Part shown: piece after piece, positions 18,800 through 30,479 of the stretch
Layout of the letters: each line of letters starts with the position of its first letter
Numbering within the stretch: position 1 is the first letter of the stretch
Origin: Perkinsus chesapeaki
Taxonomy: Eukaryota > Perkinsozoa > Perkinsida > Perkinsidae
Length of the DNA: 40,383 nt
Direction of reading: 5' to 3'
NCBI GenBank assembly: GCA_013115145.1
Contig: JAAPAO010000313.1
Span: forward strand, 1-40,383
The notes under the pieces: model-generated
What the model saw: only the letters and a program-made list of their open reading frames with translations
The model's database searches: none
What the model was told of the DNA's origin: nothing
Program-made: the position numbers and the translations under genes

Positions 18800-20735
18800 T
18801 CAACGCCAATGCTTTGATAATGATCGAATCGCTTTGCTCAACGAGGAGCCGTGCTTCTTATGTCGCTTCCGTTGACCAGACGAACGACTTCGCCGCTTGC
18901 TTATTTTGACGCCACCTGGAGTCTTTCTGTGAGCTGCTTCTGCTACAGCTAGGAAAACATCCCATACACCATCGCCGGTCAGCGCGGAGGTGGGATAGAA
19001 GCCCAAAAGGGGGTTCATCGACGACAGCGAAGGTGCTCCGGATGAGTCGAAGGAATGGAACAACTGAAAGGGAATTTGGACGCCCGAGGAAATCGCTGTC
19101 ACCGTGGCGCCGTTGTCTGAGATGGCCGAGCCGAGATCTGATTTGCTGGCAGCGAACGCTACAGGAATACCAGGCTCTATGTCGTGGACGAGATTGAGCA
19201 TTCTGAGAAGAGATGCCGGCACCGAGGATCGAACCTGCGACCTATCTTACTTGTGCACTTCTGTGTAGTTGTTGCTTTCCTCATCGTTACTGTTGTCGTA
19301 GACTATTACAGCGCCACTTGCACCGTGCAAAACGTGTGGCATCATACTGATCAAATCCTCTTTGAAGTTGATAGCCCACACCTGAGGGAACGGTATGCGA
19401 GACGGAGCGCCGAAAGCAGAATTGAGGAGGAATTCAATAATGAAAGAAGACGGCAACATAGAACTAGAAATCAAGGGACGAAGGCGTACCAAAATGAACC
19501 TAGAAATGGATAGAATTTGCGGAGTAAAAAAGGTTTTGAAAACCACTTTAAACTGTAGAGTCATACTGAAGTATATCAAACTGTAAAGTGACTCCATTAG
19601 AATCGGGCTCGGTAATAGTCGACTGGAGCCAACAGGCCTGGCAGTCGGTGGTGACTGCTAGCTGGTCACCGGAGCTCGCGTCGAATGAGACTTCCACACA
19701 TGGCGAGCCTAATTTCATGGCCCTATCATGGCACTAGGCTAAGCCATTGACAATTAGCCGTGGTTGTGCAGAACTGACTTTGAGCATGATGTGAACTCCA
19801 GGAGGAATTGCAACTGTCTTCCGCATGAACGAGACCCCAACTTCACACTCGTGATCGTCCGCGGTGAGGAAGCTGAAACACGAGCAATACTCTCTAGCAC
19901 TAAAATTCCGNNNNNNNNNNNNNNNNNNNNNNNNNNNNNNNNNNNNNNNNNNNNNNNNNNNNNNNNNNNNNNNNNNNNNNNNNNNNNNNNNNNNNNNNNN
20001 NNNNNNNAGGAAAATTTAGGGAAAAAACTGAGAAATTCGGAAAATTTAGGGAAAAAACTGAGAAATTCGGAAAATTTAGGGAAAAAACTGAGAAATTCGG
20101 AAAATTTAGGGGGAAAAACTGAGAAATTCCGCGCGGTTTTGCATCACTATAGGTGGGGACACTCAGATCTTCGACTAAACCCCAACAGTGTGACATTCGC
20201 GACCGAAGCTCCAGTGATCGCCCGAGAGTGTACTCTACGTTTGAATAACACATTGATAATTATAAAATTTAGATAGTCTTGAAAGAAGAGTATCTTCTTC
20301 CCTTGTTCCCAGAAGGAATGTGGTGGACGTCTCCTTCTGGTCTAGGACACAATCGGCACTCATGTGAGCCTGAATGACTCCTACGTCGTACTTGATCAAC
20401 TGCAAGGTGAAAGTGTAATTATTGGGCGCATAATAGTTAAACCTTAATTCCTCGGACTCTACCAGAGTCCATCGGCGAAGTGTGGACTATCCGATACGAC
20501 TAGGTTTTTCACTGGGAAAATATCTTACACTTCCCGCACTATAAAGATTCCGTGCTACTTCGAAGGTCACTTACCGATCAGTAACGAAACGATGTATTAG
20601 CGCGTTCTTGCCCGCGGAGGGTGGGCCTATGACGACAATCTTAAATTTGGGCAAATCCATTGGCCCGGGGGAATCTATCTCAGATGGGCAGGAAGAAACA
20701 GAGGAAGATGAGTCGAGGTCTCCTTTATGGGACAT
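18800..20735 (-). CDS. Atypical Ras-superfamily small GTPase
   Basis: The first exon (ATG at 20735 to 20575) gives a Ser-rich leader and then KFKIVVIGPPSAGKNALIH, a P-loop with Asn where Ser/Thr normally follows GK. One or more switch exons between 19382 and 20574 are not resolved; the N gap and a tandem array lie there. Exon 19251-19381 begins VWAINFKEDLISMMPHVL and continues GASGAVIVYDNS, the usual strand after switch II but without the DTAG signature. After a 48-nt intron (19203-19250) the last exon, 18800-19202, has FAASKSDL in place of NKxD and a TSALTGDGVWD segment matching SAK. The tail is strongly basic (SKRRSRSSGQRKRHKKHG), with no CaaX. Probably a divergent Rab/Ras-like protein with reduced nucleotide hydrolysis or binding; inference only. 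Confidence 0.75.
19203..19250 (-). other. 48-nt GTPase intron carrying a sense tRNA 3' half
   Basis: On the gene strand the intron starts GTAAGATAG, then CGCAGGTTCGATCCTCGG and TGCCGGCA, and ends TCTTCTCAG. The middle is a T-arm with canonical B box plus a 7-nt acceptor strand and an A. Exon phase (CAC AA joined to A ATG CTC) and the continuous GTPase fold fix the boundaries. It closely resembles the inserts at 10035-10080 and 39162-39210. Confidence 0.75.
19911..20130. repeat. 30-bp tandem array with an assembly gap
   Basis: Positions 19911-20007 are N. From 20008 the unit (containing GGAAAATTTAGGG and ACTGAGAAATTC) repeats about four times at a 30-nt period, nearly identical, then ends near 20130. 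The gap is most likely a longer stretch of the same array. It is inside an intron of the minus-strand small GTPase and its open frame is an artefact of the repeat. Confidence 0.85.
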
Positions 20736-21769
20736 TATTAGTAATGGAAATTCAAAATACTCAACAGTGAATGGGAGCCTACCAGACTGTCAGCTCTGTC
20801 GGATTTTCTCATTTAAAACCGCGGGAATATTTCCCCTCCAGCAGAGACATGTAGCACGATTCCCACAAATCCTATTTTGCCGTGAAAGTTCCAAGGGGAG
20901 GATAGTAATTCGTGAATCTATGAACAACATAGTTGCCGAGCTCTTGGAGGCCTCGAATTCTCCATGAAATGTTTACTGTTGGTCCGAGGATGAAGAGATT
21001 TCGGCACTGCACGCATGTACACGGGGAAATTCCCCGGTTGGTTGGTCGGGGGAAACATCTGACGTTCCGACAAGGAATGTGGTTAGTGTTTCCTTGTGGT
21101 ATAGAAAAATACTTTATGGCAACCGTTGAATCTCCTCTGAGTTAGGAACACCCTTTGATCCCCGACGAACGCATTTTTGTGAGGCGGGCTGACTTCCCGT
21201 TGGTCTTCCGAATTCACCCATGGCCACCCAAGTCAGCTTCTAATTCACATTAATCGTGATCAACCCGACGCTCTTTCCAAGACAGATAAAACAAGCCATG
21301 TTGTCAACCGAAGAATTCCACGACGATTCTGTGTTCCTTTTGGAGCTTCTCGATCGATACGTTACCGACAATCTCCCTGACAGCCGCGAGAACCTAACAA
21401 GAGTACAAATGCTGCAGTAAATGGGAAACAACATCCATAGACAGGTCGTTCAATAAACCGGTTCTCAAATTCAGAATCGACTCCAGAACTGCTTTTCGAA
21501 AGCAAAATGTGATGCTTGAATCGATTCTGAAGGCCAGAATTGATTTTTCGGACAGGGGGAGGATCGGAATGCGTCTTTGCCATTAAACTTCGTTGTGTTA
21601 CGTTGTGGGACTTTACTACCCAGAGTAAGCGAAGAAGATTTTTTTAGGGTTAGAACGGACGAATCCGCGGCGAGGTAAGCTGAAGCCGCCAGGGTCGGGA
21701 CATTAGCGGTGATATCGGCTAACTTAAGTTGAGCTTCACAAACTTGCCGTTTACTCAACCAACTTATAA
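20736..21769. other. Region between two minus-strand genes, possible small gene
   Basis: On the minus strand an ATG at 21758 opens a plausible Ala/Leu-rich exon (QLKLADITANVPTLAAS...) ending at a GTAGTA donor near 21618. A second exon-like stretch follows a CTGTCAG acceptor near 21380 and encodes EIVGNVSIEKLQKEHRIVV before a stop. The phases of the two do not join cleanly, so I do not call a gene. The remainder would be the 5' region of the GTPase. Confidence 0.35.
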
Positions 21770-24700
21770 CTATAATCCATCAGGATAATCACCAGCACAC
21801 TTTCGCTGCAATCTCTCTTGAAAAGCCCCTCCCTGGCATATCTTCAATTCTTCCCCATCAAAGCCTGGCATTTCCCTTTTTCAAGCTCACATCTTTGCAC
21901 ATATTAGTTTGCCCGCAAACCATAACAATGCCAGCCGTATTGCTATCGGCCAGTCCGTCGGCGATGGCCTTTTTGACGACCTCGGATGATCGCAAAATCT
22001 ACATAGTGCGAGATCATGGGTATCTAAGGTTGGAGCTTACATCTTGGACGTATGTTTTATCAGTTTCGAGCTCTCGTGAAAGTGCTAAATGCAATGTAAT
22101 GCTGTCCTTGGCCGCTTCCACCTCCGCACTATAAAGAATATCTTCGCGAGTGCGACAACCATATACGAGATGAATCCTAGGATTGACGGCCCTCTGCAGC
22201 TCGGGGAGCATCGCCCTGAAGTAAGCTTGCTGGAAATGTAGTTTGATAATAGCTGCACTTCAATCTTACCGAAAAGGCGCAATACCAGCTCCAGTGGCCA
22301 CCATCACAATAGGCCCGAGAGGAAGTGGTTTCGGTAGTTTAAAAGTGGATGGCCGAGTCAATAACCGGCTGACACAAAAAATCTGCACGCATGCGCACAT
22401 GACAATGGCTTACATTTCATCACCAGCTTTGATTGATTCACAAAGATATGTGCTAGCCATTCCAAAATAGCTATCAGACCGAGGTGTGATTCGACCTAGT
22501 TCACGGTCGAGCAACGTGAGCTGGCAGGAACGGATGAACTTCGGAGGCAGCTTGGCTGGGAGCGCAGCCGATAGAAGGGAGCAACAGATACCTATCGAAC
22601 CTGAGGAGATACCGAGATTGAATATTAGCAAATAACATGGCATAGACTTCTGATGTGTCGTCTTTCTGTGATTTCTCGTTATGAGTGTGCAAGCCTCAGT
22701 ATGGGTTAAATCATTCCCATTGACTGTAGTAAAGTTTAACTTCTTTCGCAGCGCTCGCAGCGGTAAAGCCTACCAGATCCTCCAGAACTCGCTCCAGTGA
22801 AACTCCTAAGTTTTTGCTTCGCGCATATCTTTGCGAAATCGACCAAGTCGAGGGCCGACACGTCAACTTTGAATAGGTCAAAAAACTCCACGAGTGATAG
22901 ATGAACCTGCAGAGAAGTCACAGAAAACCTTCAGTACCGAACCCTCCCGGTTTAAGTTGCAATGCAACTGTTGCATGTAGCAGGGACAGGCTAAAAAAGC
23001 ATTATTTAGCCTTGGACTATAAACCCACATATACAGGAAACTACTGACGACAAGCATATCACATCTTGTAACGTTTCAAGATTCCAACTACAAACCTCAA
23101 AGGTCTGAGAGCTTCGTGTAAATTATCGAGGCTTGTAAGTCTTTCAGTCGCATATCCAGGTCCCGCTGGTTGGAGTGTCAAACGAACTGGAGACTTCAAC
23201 TTCGATAATGAGACGAGATTATCAAACGAAATGTCATTCCTGGTTCTCGTACCGTCATGAGAGTAGATTCCAGCGTTGTTGCTTACCTCACTAGAATGCA
23301 TTTGTTTATGCAAACCAACTACTTCCCGTAATGCGGGATCGAAGTGTGCTAAAGATGTTATCATTTGCCGAGTCGGAGGAGATCTCAAGTCAAGATAACT
23401 GAATTGAAGCTGAAAGCTTCTATCGTTTCATCGGCCTACTAAAACAGGACGTCCCGAACGGTGGCTGGGACGGGAAAAGGAAACCTAAACAAACAATCCG
23501 GGTTTTCCTTTAGCGGGTTTCGGGTTTCCTGTCTTGTACGTATGACGAGTGCGATGTCTCACCTGCCATCAGTAGATTCGAAATCGATCCAGTAATCGAT
23601 TTTGTCCTCGATTCCGAAAGCCTTTACGAAGTAGTCCACGTCTGCTTTCGAGTTCGCAGGTAGAATCTCTATCGTGTCCGCAGTATCGTAACTGATGACA
23701 GGAAAATACCACGAGTTGGATTATTCAACGTGAATCTACCGTAAGGTGTTTTAGTGAATGGTAGCCTACCATTCACTCATACATGCGAGAATGGTATGGC
23801 GAATAGCCATCCAAGATCCCAGTGGGATAATCCCACCCATTTTAGAGCGGAAAATTCTCCGCTGGTTTGATCAAACTGATCCAACCAGTCCGTGATTTTT
23901 CTAGGTGGAAGCGAGCGCCTGTGCTTCCCCAGTGGCGGTTACCTCATATCTTCAGGCATACTTATGTCAACGTGAACTGCTCGCGACCCCATTTTCGAGA
24001 CTGACAAGACCTTCGCTTTGCAACACTTGAAAATGGCCTTCGATAGGGTATCATCTCCATCGATCGACACTAAAGGAAATGAGAGATCAATTACAGCAGC
24101 CACTGAGTTCCACGAATCGGTAATGATTCACTGTTAGTGAAGGACAATCACTCATCAAATTTCTAAGTGAAAAGAGAGATGAAGAATTATTTTCTAAAAT
24201 TTATTCCCCACGCCAGCTACTGGCTGCCAGCAGTTGCAACTTGCAACTTGTACGTACGTCGTGGTACAAAGGGATCAACACAAAGCCATGTAAATAAATT
24301 ATTATGCAATTAAAGGAAGATCTAGAACGATCTACACTTTTGCAGGTTATCTCACACCGCTTCTAAGGTCCTTACGGTAAGGTATGCTGGTAAACATACT
24401 CTGAAAATTAACCGGCCCATGACTACACAGACCTGGGATTTAACGCTGCGAGCCTCGGAGTCCGAGGTGTGACACCTGAGGTGTCTATCAATATGATTGA
24501 GTGGTAACATACGAAATACACAATATTTCGTCACGAAATCTTCGTGTATCATATCAGTTGTATTTTGATGAATCTAGCAGGTTTATCCCGGTCAAGCACA
24601 TGTAGGCTGATTACCATCAGCCTCGATATTTTCGAAGTTCAATTCGAAGAAAGTCATGATAGTTCGGCCATCCATGTTGCTAGCTGTCATGCCTTTCCAG

Positions 24701-27700
24701 GTGAGAAATACACTCACTGGCCTATACACGTGAATCAGGGAAGTAGTGCCGGTGCCGGCATAGCCCGTTATAAATAATCCTCGTTGTCTTGTAAACAAGC
24801 TCGCTCACAGGTGACCATTCTGCGAGCATAATCCTGCGGCGGGATTCCTGCCATCAGCGAGGAGGAAGCGCAAGGATATTATTCCGGGTACTAGGTTGGT
24901 ACCCGGTAGGTTCTACCAGCTAACACCGGCCCGGTGTCACCGGGTAAAGGTACTGTACTGCAGCATAACAGTGGGCACAGGGACTCGCATCATCTCTATG
25001 CCAAATACTAGCGGGAAGGCTCGTATTAGCAACTTGCTACCAGCTAGTTTAAGCGCCACATTGTACGACTTGGATACGGGAACTTGGATCCGTAACGGAT
25101 CATCCATAACGGATGATCCGTTATAGGTATTCCTTTGCCTAGGAGGTCTAGGCTTAGGCTAGTAGCCTACGAGTAACTTACTCGTAGGCTACTCGGAGTA
25201 AGTGACTCAGTTTAAGTCCGCAACGAGATGCGAGGAAAATCTTCTGCCGAAGACGGCAATCCATTGTCCTAGCTTTCTTTCCTTACTTCGATCACTTTTA
25301 GGGCATTCCTTCGTTATACGCCCATGCTCAATCCTTCTAGGCTCCTCTTCGCCCGCCTTTTTCCCTAGTCCATCAATAACAGTGCTGTGCAGCTCCTCTG
25401 AAAAACTCACAGTTTGCATCGCGTTATGAATAACGATAAGTTAAGACAAGAACGAAATGAAAAGAATTGCCTCCAAAAAACGAAACAGTTTCTACATAGT
25501 TGGACGTAGCTCCTCGACAAGTTCGATACTGTGAGTATATGCTAATAAATATGTGAATATTTTCGACTAGGAATACCTGGATACCGCAACATTTGTACAC
25601 CAGGGGTGCAACCGTTGCCCCCTTGCACCGTTGCAACGTTGCAGTGCAACGTCAAACCGTGGCCAAACCAGACTGGTTTGACCGTGACAAGTTCACAGGA
25701 AGGAAGTTATTCCGACTTGCAATTTTCTTGAGCTTCTCAAAAACTCCGCTGGTGTCGATCCATTTGCGAAAGTCCTCTTCAATGTCTTGTGAGTCGTCAC
25801 CGATGCCTCTGAAAAAGTAGAGAAACTGCCATGGGATCGGGACCTCCATTTGGAGGCCTGGTGAAATAGCGGGAAAGCTTGAGCGAACACGAATGTCCAC
25901 GCGCAAGTGAGGTTTAGTGCTGCTCCTGATTCAGAAGTCCTGGAGGTTGTTTCGATTCAAATAAGCACGAAGCAGGCGCTGCCTGCTCGTCTCTTATTGC
26001 ATTCTGCTCAAGGACCGAGTCGAGTCATAAACCGTGATGACTCGGCCGCTACTCAGTAACGGCAGTAGCGTCTACTGCAGCTGTCGGTGCTACGAAGGCC
26101 GGGAATGCTGATTATGGGTAACAACCAGGCTTAGTTGGATATGGACGTAATGGTGGTCGCCAGCGAATTAGGGCAGCATGCTCATGTTCGTAGAAACTGC
26201 CCACAAAAGAAGCGGGATTATGCTGCCATCATACTAGTGTCACAGGTATGCTGGCAGCATATCATGTCACTGGTCCAGTGACGATACAGATGGTGGTGTA
26301 TGGCATACTGTATGCCGCATACACTGATTGAGGCTGAGCAGCCTCAATCTCGTACAATGACTAATGCTGGTAGTAATATTACCGTAATATTAGGTCTGCT
26401 GGCGTTGAAAATGACGTGGTGTCTTCAGTTCGACACACAACTCTTCCTGGCTCATGCTTGTATTCGTCTGAGCACTGTGTGTCTACTACTGGCACAGGTA
26501 GTCAAGTTTCTTCGCTTTCTTCTGGTCTCTTGAAGCGATTGTCCTTAGCGCATGTCATTGAATCTGCTTGTATTTTTCAGTCTCCTTCTCTAACCGCCGT
26601 TGATGGGTCACAGCTTGCTAGTAGCAAGTTGCTACTGCTGGTTACGTAATCCTGGCTTTCCATCTTAAAGACGATAGATCGGTTTCTCAGAAGTTTTACA
26701 AAACTCTTTTAACCCATCTATCACTCTCAGTGAGAGTCTTTCACCGATCCCTAATTCCTACTCTCAAAAATGTCCGTCGCGCACTAATTCCACATTTTCT
26801 CATTTTTTCACTAACAACCCTTCTTTTATTTCTCTTTATTGATCACACAGCTTTCCGAAATCAGGCAATCGCGCCCCGGTCATTTTTTGTTCCGCGTTGG
26901 ATCATACTTCCATGACTACACGGGTATCTCATGTGTAGCGCTAATGTGTAGCGCTTGTTGATCTTCGTAGAGGTTACGCCCATATGCTTCTTACGTAACA
27001 TGGCCTCTCAGCGCGAGCATTCCAGTTGACATCATACTCCCTTATCGCGATGCGACAGTCTATTTTGTTCCCATGGATCAGTTGAAGAAAGGCCTCACCA
27101 AACGGCCGGCGTCCGTACCTTGAACCCCTTTCCCCATCTAGAGAATTGATTCAATTTGTTGCTGGTTCACGTGAGCCACCCCTTGCATGGGGTCTCCAAG
27201 CGGAGGCTGCGCCATTGCACCATCCAAAGGAACGTGCAGGACATGGGAAACTTGATGGAAGCCAAAAAGAGCGAGTTGCTTAGCAGAGGAGTGAAAAAGC
27301 CAGTCGCTCCCAAGCGACAAGCACATACTACGGATGATACCAGCAGTCCATTTCCAGCGGTTCGTAAGGAGAAGGATACGCGAGGCAGGGGAGATGGACA
27401 GACTAATATCGGCGTTGCTTTACAGTTCAGTGATCCGATTGAGTGTCAGGACAGATAGAGTGTCCAGGGACAAGAAGTCTGCCGACGCGTCCCGGTTGCG
27501 CAGGCTGATCCGGCGCAACGGGCTAGGCCGCAGCAAGTTGCTGCCAGCTGTTGATGCCCCAGATGACCGATTGTGTAATGCGGTGTCCCAGTGGGGACAG
27601 TGTAGTGTCTATCACAAAGCTTATTGATCTGTAGCGTAGTTGTATCCATATTTATAGATTGTATTATCCCTTAATCTCCCTCTTGAGTTAATGACCTTTG

Positions 27701-28566
27701 CTACACCAACGGACAATAACACCAGCAACCAAAATAGGTTTTGACTTGTAACTATTGTCTCAAAAATACCGAGTCGAAGCCAGTAATATTGGCCCAGTAT
27801 AATTGTCCTAGAATGAGGCCACGCATCACGTGCCTCGAATGAGGAATATATATAATATCATATACATTATACAGCGATGGTGTGAGGCATACACTGTAAG
27901 CTCCGCAGTGCGGAGCCGTGCACGCGCGTGCGGAGTCAGCACGAGCGATAGGAGGCTTCTTAAACAAAAAGTATTCAGAGTCTGAATTTTAAACGGCATC
28001 ACCTTTCGAGTATCTTATTCGCCCCAACTCGCTGCATGGCGGCATCGGTCCTCCTAGCCATACCGTTAAACTGAATGTAGTTCAGATCGCCGAGGCCGAA
28101 AATGCAGTAGTTTACACCACTAAAGGTATCTTTCTGAGTGCCGCAAGAGTGCCTCAACCTCTGAAAGATTCCTACCGGAGTCGTCTTAAGATTGATAAAC
28201 TTATCAAATTTAATAGCATTGTCCGTGGCATCACCCTCACCAGTAGTTGCCAGTATCAGTACCTTCTCATAGAAAAAATGCTTTCCAGGAATGACCTTCA
28301 CCTTATACCACGAGCTTATGCTCACGAAAAACTTCCGGCTCGAAATCGGCCAAGTCACAAACCTTATTGGGGATGCCTTCAACAGTGGCCTCATCACCTG
28401 TGAGATACTCTCGCGGTAGATTCCGGGAAGAAAAATCTATACCAAATTGGATCGCGAAGGCTTCAGCTGTGCCGCTCTGCGAACCAAAGTAGATATAGGT
28501 TGTAGCTGAAACAGAGTAATTGAGTTCGAATGGTTTCACGATGTGACGAGTCGAATCTAGGCGCAT
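21770..28566 (-). CDS. Diflavin reductase (flavodoxin-FAD-NADPH type)
   Basis: Electron transfer from NADPH through FAD and FMN, as in the cytochrome P450 reductase, sulfite reductase flavoprotein, methionine synthase reductase and NDOR1 group. The flavodoxin part is encoded by exons 28443 and up (YIYFGSQSGTAEAFA), 28309-28397 and 28003-28262 (LATTGEGDATDNA, FGLGDLNYIQF), then, after a 2.2-kb intron, from 25808 (GIGDDSQDIEEDFRKWI). FAD-domain exons include ~25397 (HGRITKECPKSDR), ~24070-23940 (AKVLSVSKMGSRAVHVDIS), ~23697-23560 (TIEILPANSKADVDYFV), ~23390-23290 (YLDLRSPPTRQMI) and ~22920-22800. The NADP part has FGMASTYLCESIKAGDE, IVMVATGAGIAPFR (22266 side), IHLVYGCRTREDILY, KTYVQD and VMVCGQTNMCKD, with stop at 21770-21772. 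The 5' end and the FAD-binding RxYS exon are unresolved. A Tc1 element sits 160 bp upstream of the first recognised exon. Confidence 0.88.
22956..27916. repeat. Cluster of perfect palindromes with one-base centres in diflavin reductase introns
   Basis: Centres with arms of at least 7 bp and exactly one unpaired base: 23754-23776 (11 bp), 23822-23836, 24232-24248, 24453-24467, 24471-24485, 24525-24539, 24923-24937, 24930-24944, 25087-25101, 25106-25124 (9), 25155-25169, 25162-25192 (15), 25636-25652, 25664-25680, 26247-26261, 26266-26282, 26302-26316, 26374-26392 (9), 26614-26628, 26620-26636, 26723-26737, 27900-27916. Several overlap so that one arm of the first serves as an arm of the next. 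More with 6-bp arms lie at 22956-22968, 23816-23828, 24370-24382, 24465-24477, 25027-25039 and 26310-26322. They lie in introns, not in the exons I could place. Confidence 0.85.
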
Positions 28567-28729
28567 TTAACACCAAGGGAGAAAATGCATCGCGCTGTAG
28601 GTTTGTGGACTTCTCCAACGCGAGCGAGGTAAATCATTTGAGAATGCCTTTCATATCGCGCCAAGACTCTTTGCCTAGGAGAATCGAAGCAGCAAGAAGT
28701 GTCATATGTTTCTGGTAGGGTTAGTAATA

Positions 28730-28940
28730 CAGCCCTCCCCAATGAAATAGAATATTTCGTTTTTTAACGATTTCTCGTCTGCTACTGAGTGTACGACCTT
28801 AAAATTCTGTAGCATAGTACTAGAAGACACAGCAAGGAAGAACATGTAAATCGATCAACCGTTTCATGCCTGGGTGCAAAGATACCGGCGCGCGAAATTT
28901 TCCGCGCGCGCAGAACTGCCTCGGTAAAATAGAATACTTT
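28730..28940. repeat. Left terminal inverted repeat of the Tc1 element
   Basis: It matches the complement of 30090-30300 over 211 bp with one mismatch (in GGAAGAAYATG). The inner part contains its own GC-rich hairpin: CGCGCG arms around AAATTTTC. Long TIRs of this length are unusual for classic Tc1 but occur in IR/DR-type elements. Confidence 0.95.
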
Positions 28941-28995
28941 CGAAAGACACGCGATACCAGCCACCGCCACGCAGTTCCTTCGTTGTTTCTCAAAC

Positions 28996-29984
28996 ATGGG
29001 CCGCTCCACACACGTTTCTACTGAAGATCGCGAAAAGATCAAGCCCATCCTGATGGCCGCAAGAAGTTCACACAGAAAGATTTGGCCGCTGCCTTCCAGC
29101 TCAGCCAAAGTGCGGTCAGTAAGATCATCAAGGAAGGCCCGAAGGACACGCCGGAGAGGAGGGGAGCGAAGCCGAAGCTTTCCCCGGCCCATAAAAGGCG
29201 GATCGTGCGTTCCTTGGTACAGGAGCCGGGGCTTAGCTGTGCGGGACTGGTCAGGGAACTGGGTTTGGATGTAGGTAGGGAGACGGTAAGGCGGTTTCTA
29301 GACTCCGAAGCAGCAGAGTGGGCCTCCGTGAAAGGGGCACCGGTCTTGAAGGCCACTCATAAGGCTGCTAGAGTGGCGTGGGCGAATAAGTATCTTGTTG
29401 GCGGGACAGATTTCAAGACCTTCGTTTTCACTGATGAGAAGAAATTTAATCTGGATGGTCCAGATGGCGTGTATCACTACTGGAAGCTCCCGAAGTCCGC
29501 TGACATCGTCAGGTCGAAACGTAGCTTCGGTGGTGGGTCGGTAATGGTCTGGGGTGCCATATGTGGTAGCAAGAAGCTTTCCTTGGCGGTGGTCGACACC
29601 CGCCTCAACTCTGCCAAGTACCAAGAGCTTCTGGCCGCCCACCTTCTACCCGTTCTGGAGCCAGGGATGACCTTCCAACAAGACAACGCGTCCTGCCACG
29701 CTTCCCGAAGCACTAAAAAGTGGTTGGAGGACCACGATGTACCGACTTGTACCTGGCCCTCGCTTAGTCCAGATTTGAACCCCATCGAAAATGTGTGGGG
29801 AAAGCTCGCTATGATGGTCTATCGGCCTGGTGGCCCCTCATATTCATCGGTGGAGCAGCTACGTGCTGCTATATTCCAGGCTTGGGAAGAAATGGAAGAA
29901 GAATTCGTGGGTAAGTGCACAGATTCCATGCGGAAAAGACTGTGTGCGGTTCTCGAGAGGGGAGGGAAGGTAATTGACTATTAA
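28996..29984 (+). pseudogene. Tc1-type DD34E transposase, frameshifted near its N-terminus
   Basis: The ATG at 28996 starts an N-terminal segment (STHVSTEDREKIKP) whose frame then fails. The helix-turn-helix continues in another frame from about 29050 (KKFTQKDLAAAF, then LSQSAVSKIIKEG), giving a single-base-type shift between about 29040 and 29056. The downstream 300-codon frame (29082-29984) is intact. It has two HTH-like halves and the DDE_3 catalytic core: D118 in FTDEKKF, D201 in QQDNASCH and E236 in NPIENVWG, with 34 residues between D201 and E236. The C-terminus is complete. Either a recent inactivating indel, a sequencing error, or translational frameshifting. Confidence 0.9.
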
Positions 29985-30089
29985 GTTTCTGATTTGTGAG
30001 TAGCATGTCAAAGCGTGTCTTTCATAGTACCTAGTATCACATTATGGAGTATTGAGTTGTCCAGCAGGGCGAGTAGCATTGGCTAGTAT

Positions 30090-30300
30090 AAAGTATTCTA
30101 TTTTACCGAGGCAGTTCTGCGCGCGCGGAAAATTTCGCGCGCCGGTATCTTTGCACCCAGGCATGAAACGGTTGATCGATTTACATATTCTTCCTTGCTG
30201 TGTCTTCTAGTACTATGCTACAGAATTTTAAGGTCGTACACTCAGTAGCAGACGAGAAATCGTTAAAAAACGAAATATTCTATTTCATTGGGGAGGGCTG
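30090..30300. repeat. Right terminal inverted repeat of the Tc1 element
   Basis: It is the partner of 28730-28940, ending GGGGAGGGCTG next to the TA duplication. Confidence 0.95.
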
Positions 30301-30479
30301 TATATCCTTCAATTCTTCTGTTAATTGTAATAGGGCGTTTATCACTTCATATAATATTTGACGACAGAATTGCCCTTTATCAATGCCGACATGCGCCATC
30401 GGATCATCCATGATGTCCCAAAGGAATATCGAAGCCCAAGAGGAATACATTATCCGTTTTCTTCAATTCCATTACAACT

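Larger units (their letters stand above)
28730..30300 (+). mobile_element. Tc1/mariner DNA transposon with long terminal inverted repeats
   Basis: A 1571-bp element is bounded by CAGCCCTCCCC and its complement, and flanked by TA at 28728-28729 and 30301-30302, the classic Tc1 target duplication. Terminal inverted repeats are 211 bp with a single C/T difference, so the insertion is recent. It carries one transposase gene with a frameshift. It lies upstream of the minus-strand diflavin reductase, where it may have displaced or altered the promoter or 5' UTR. Confidence 0.95.

Noticed and set aside
20008-20130. CRISPR-like regular repeat
   Set aside because: Units are contiguous without spacers, in a eukaryotic intron; it is a simple tandem array.
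27060-27600. Coding-like segment in the 2.2-kb reductase intron
   Set aside because: The frames are broken and no domain could be named; perhaps a decayed mobile-element fragment, but unsupported.
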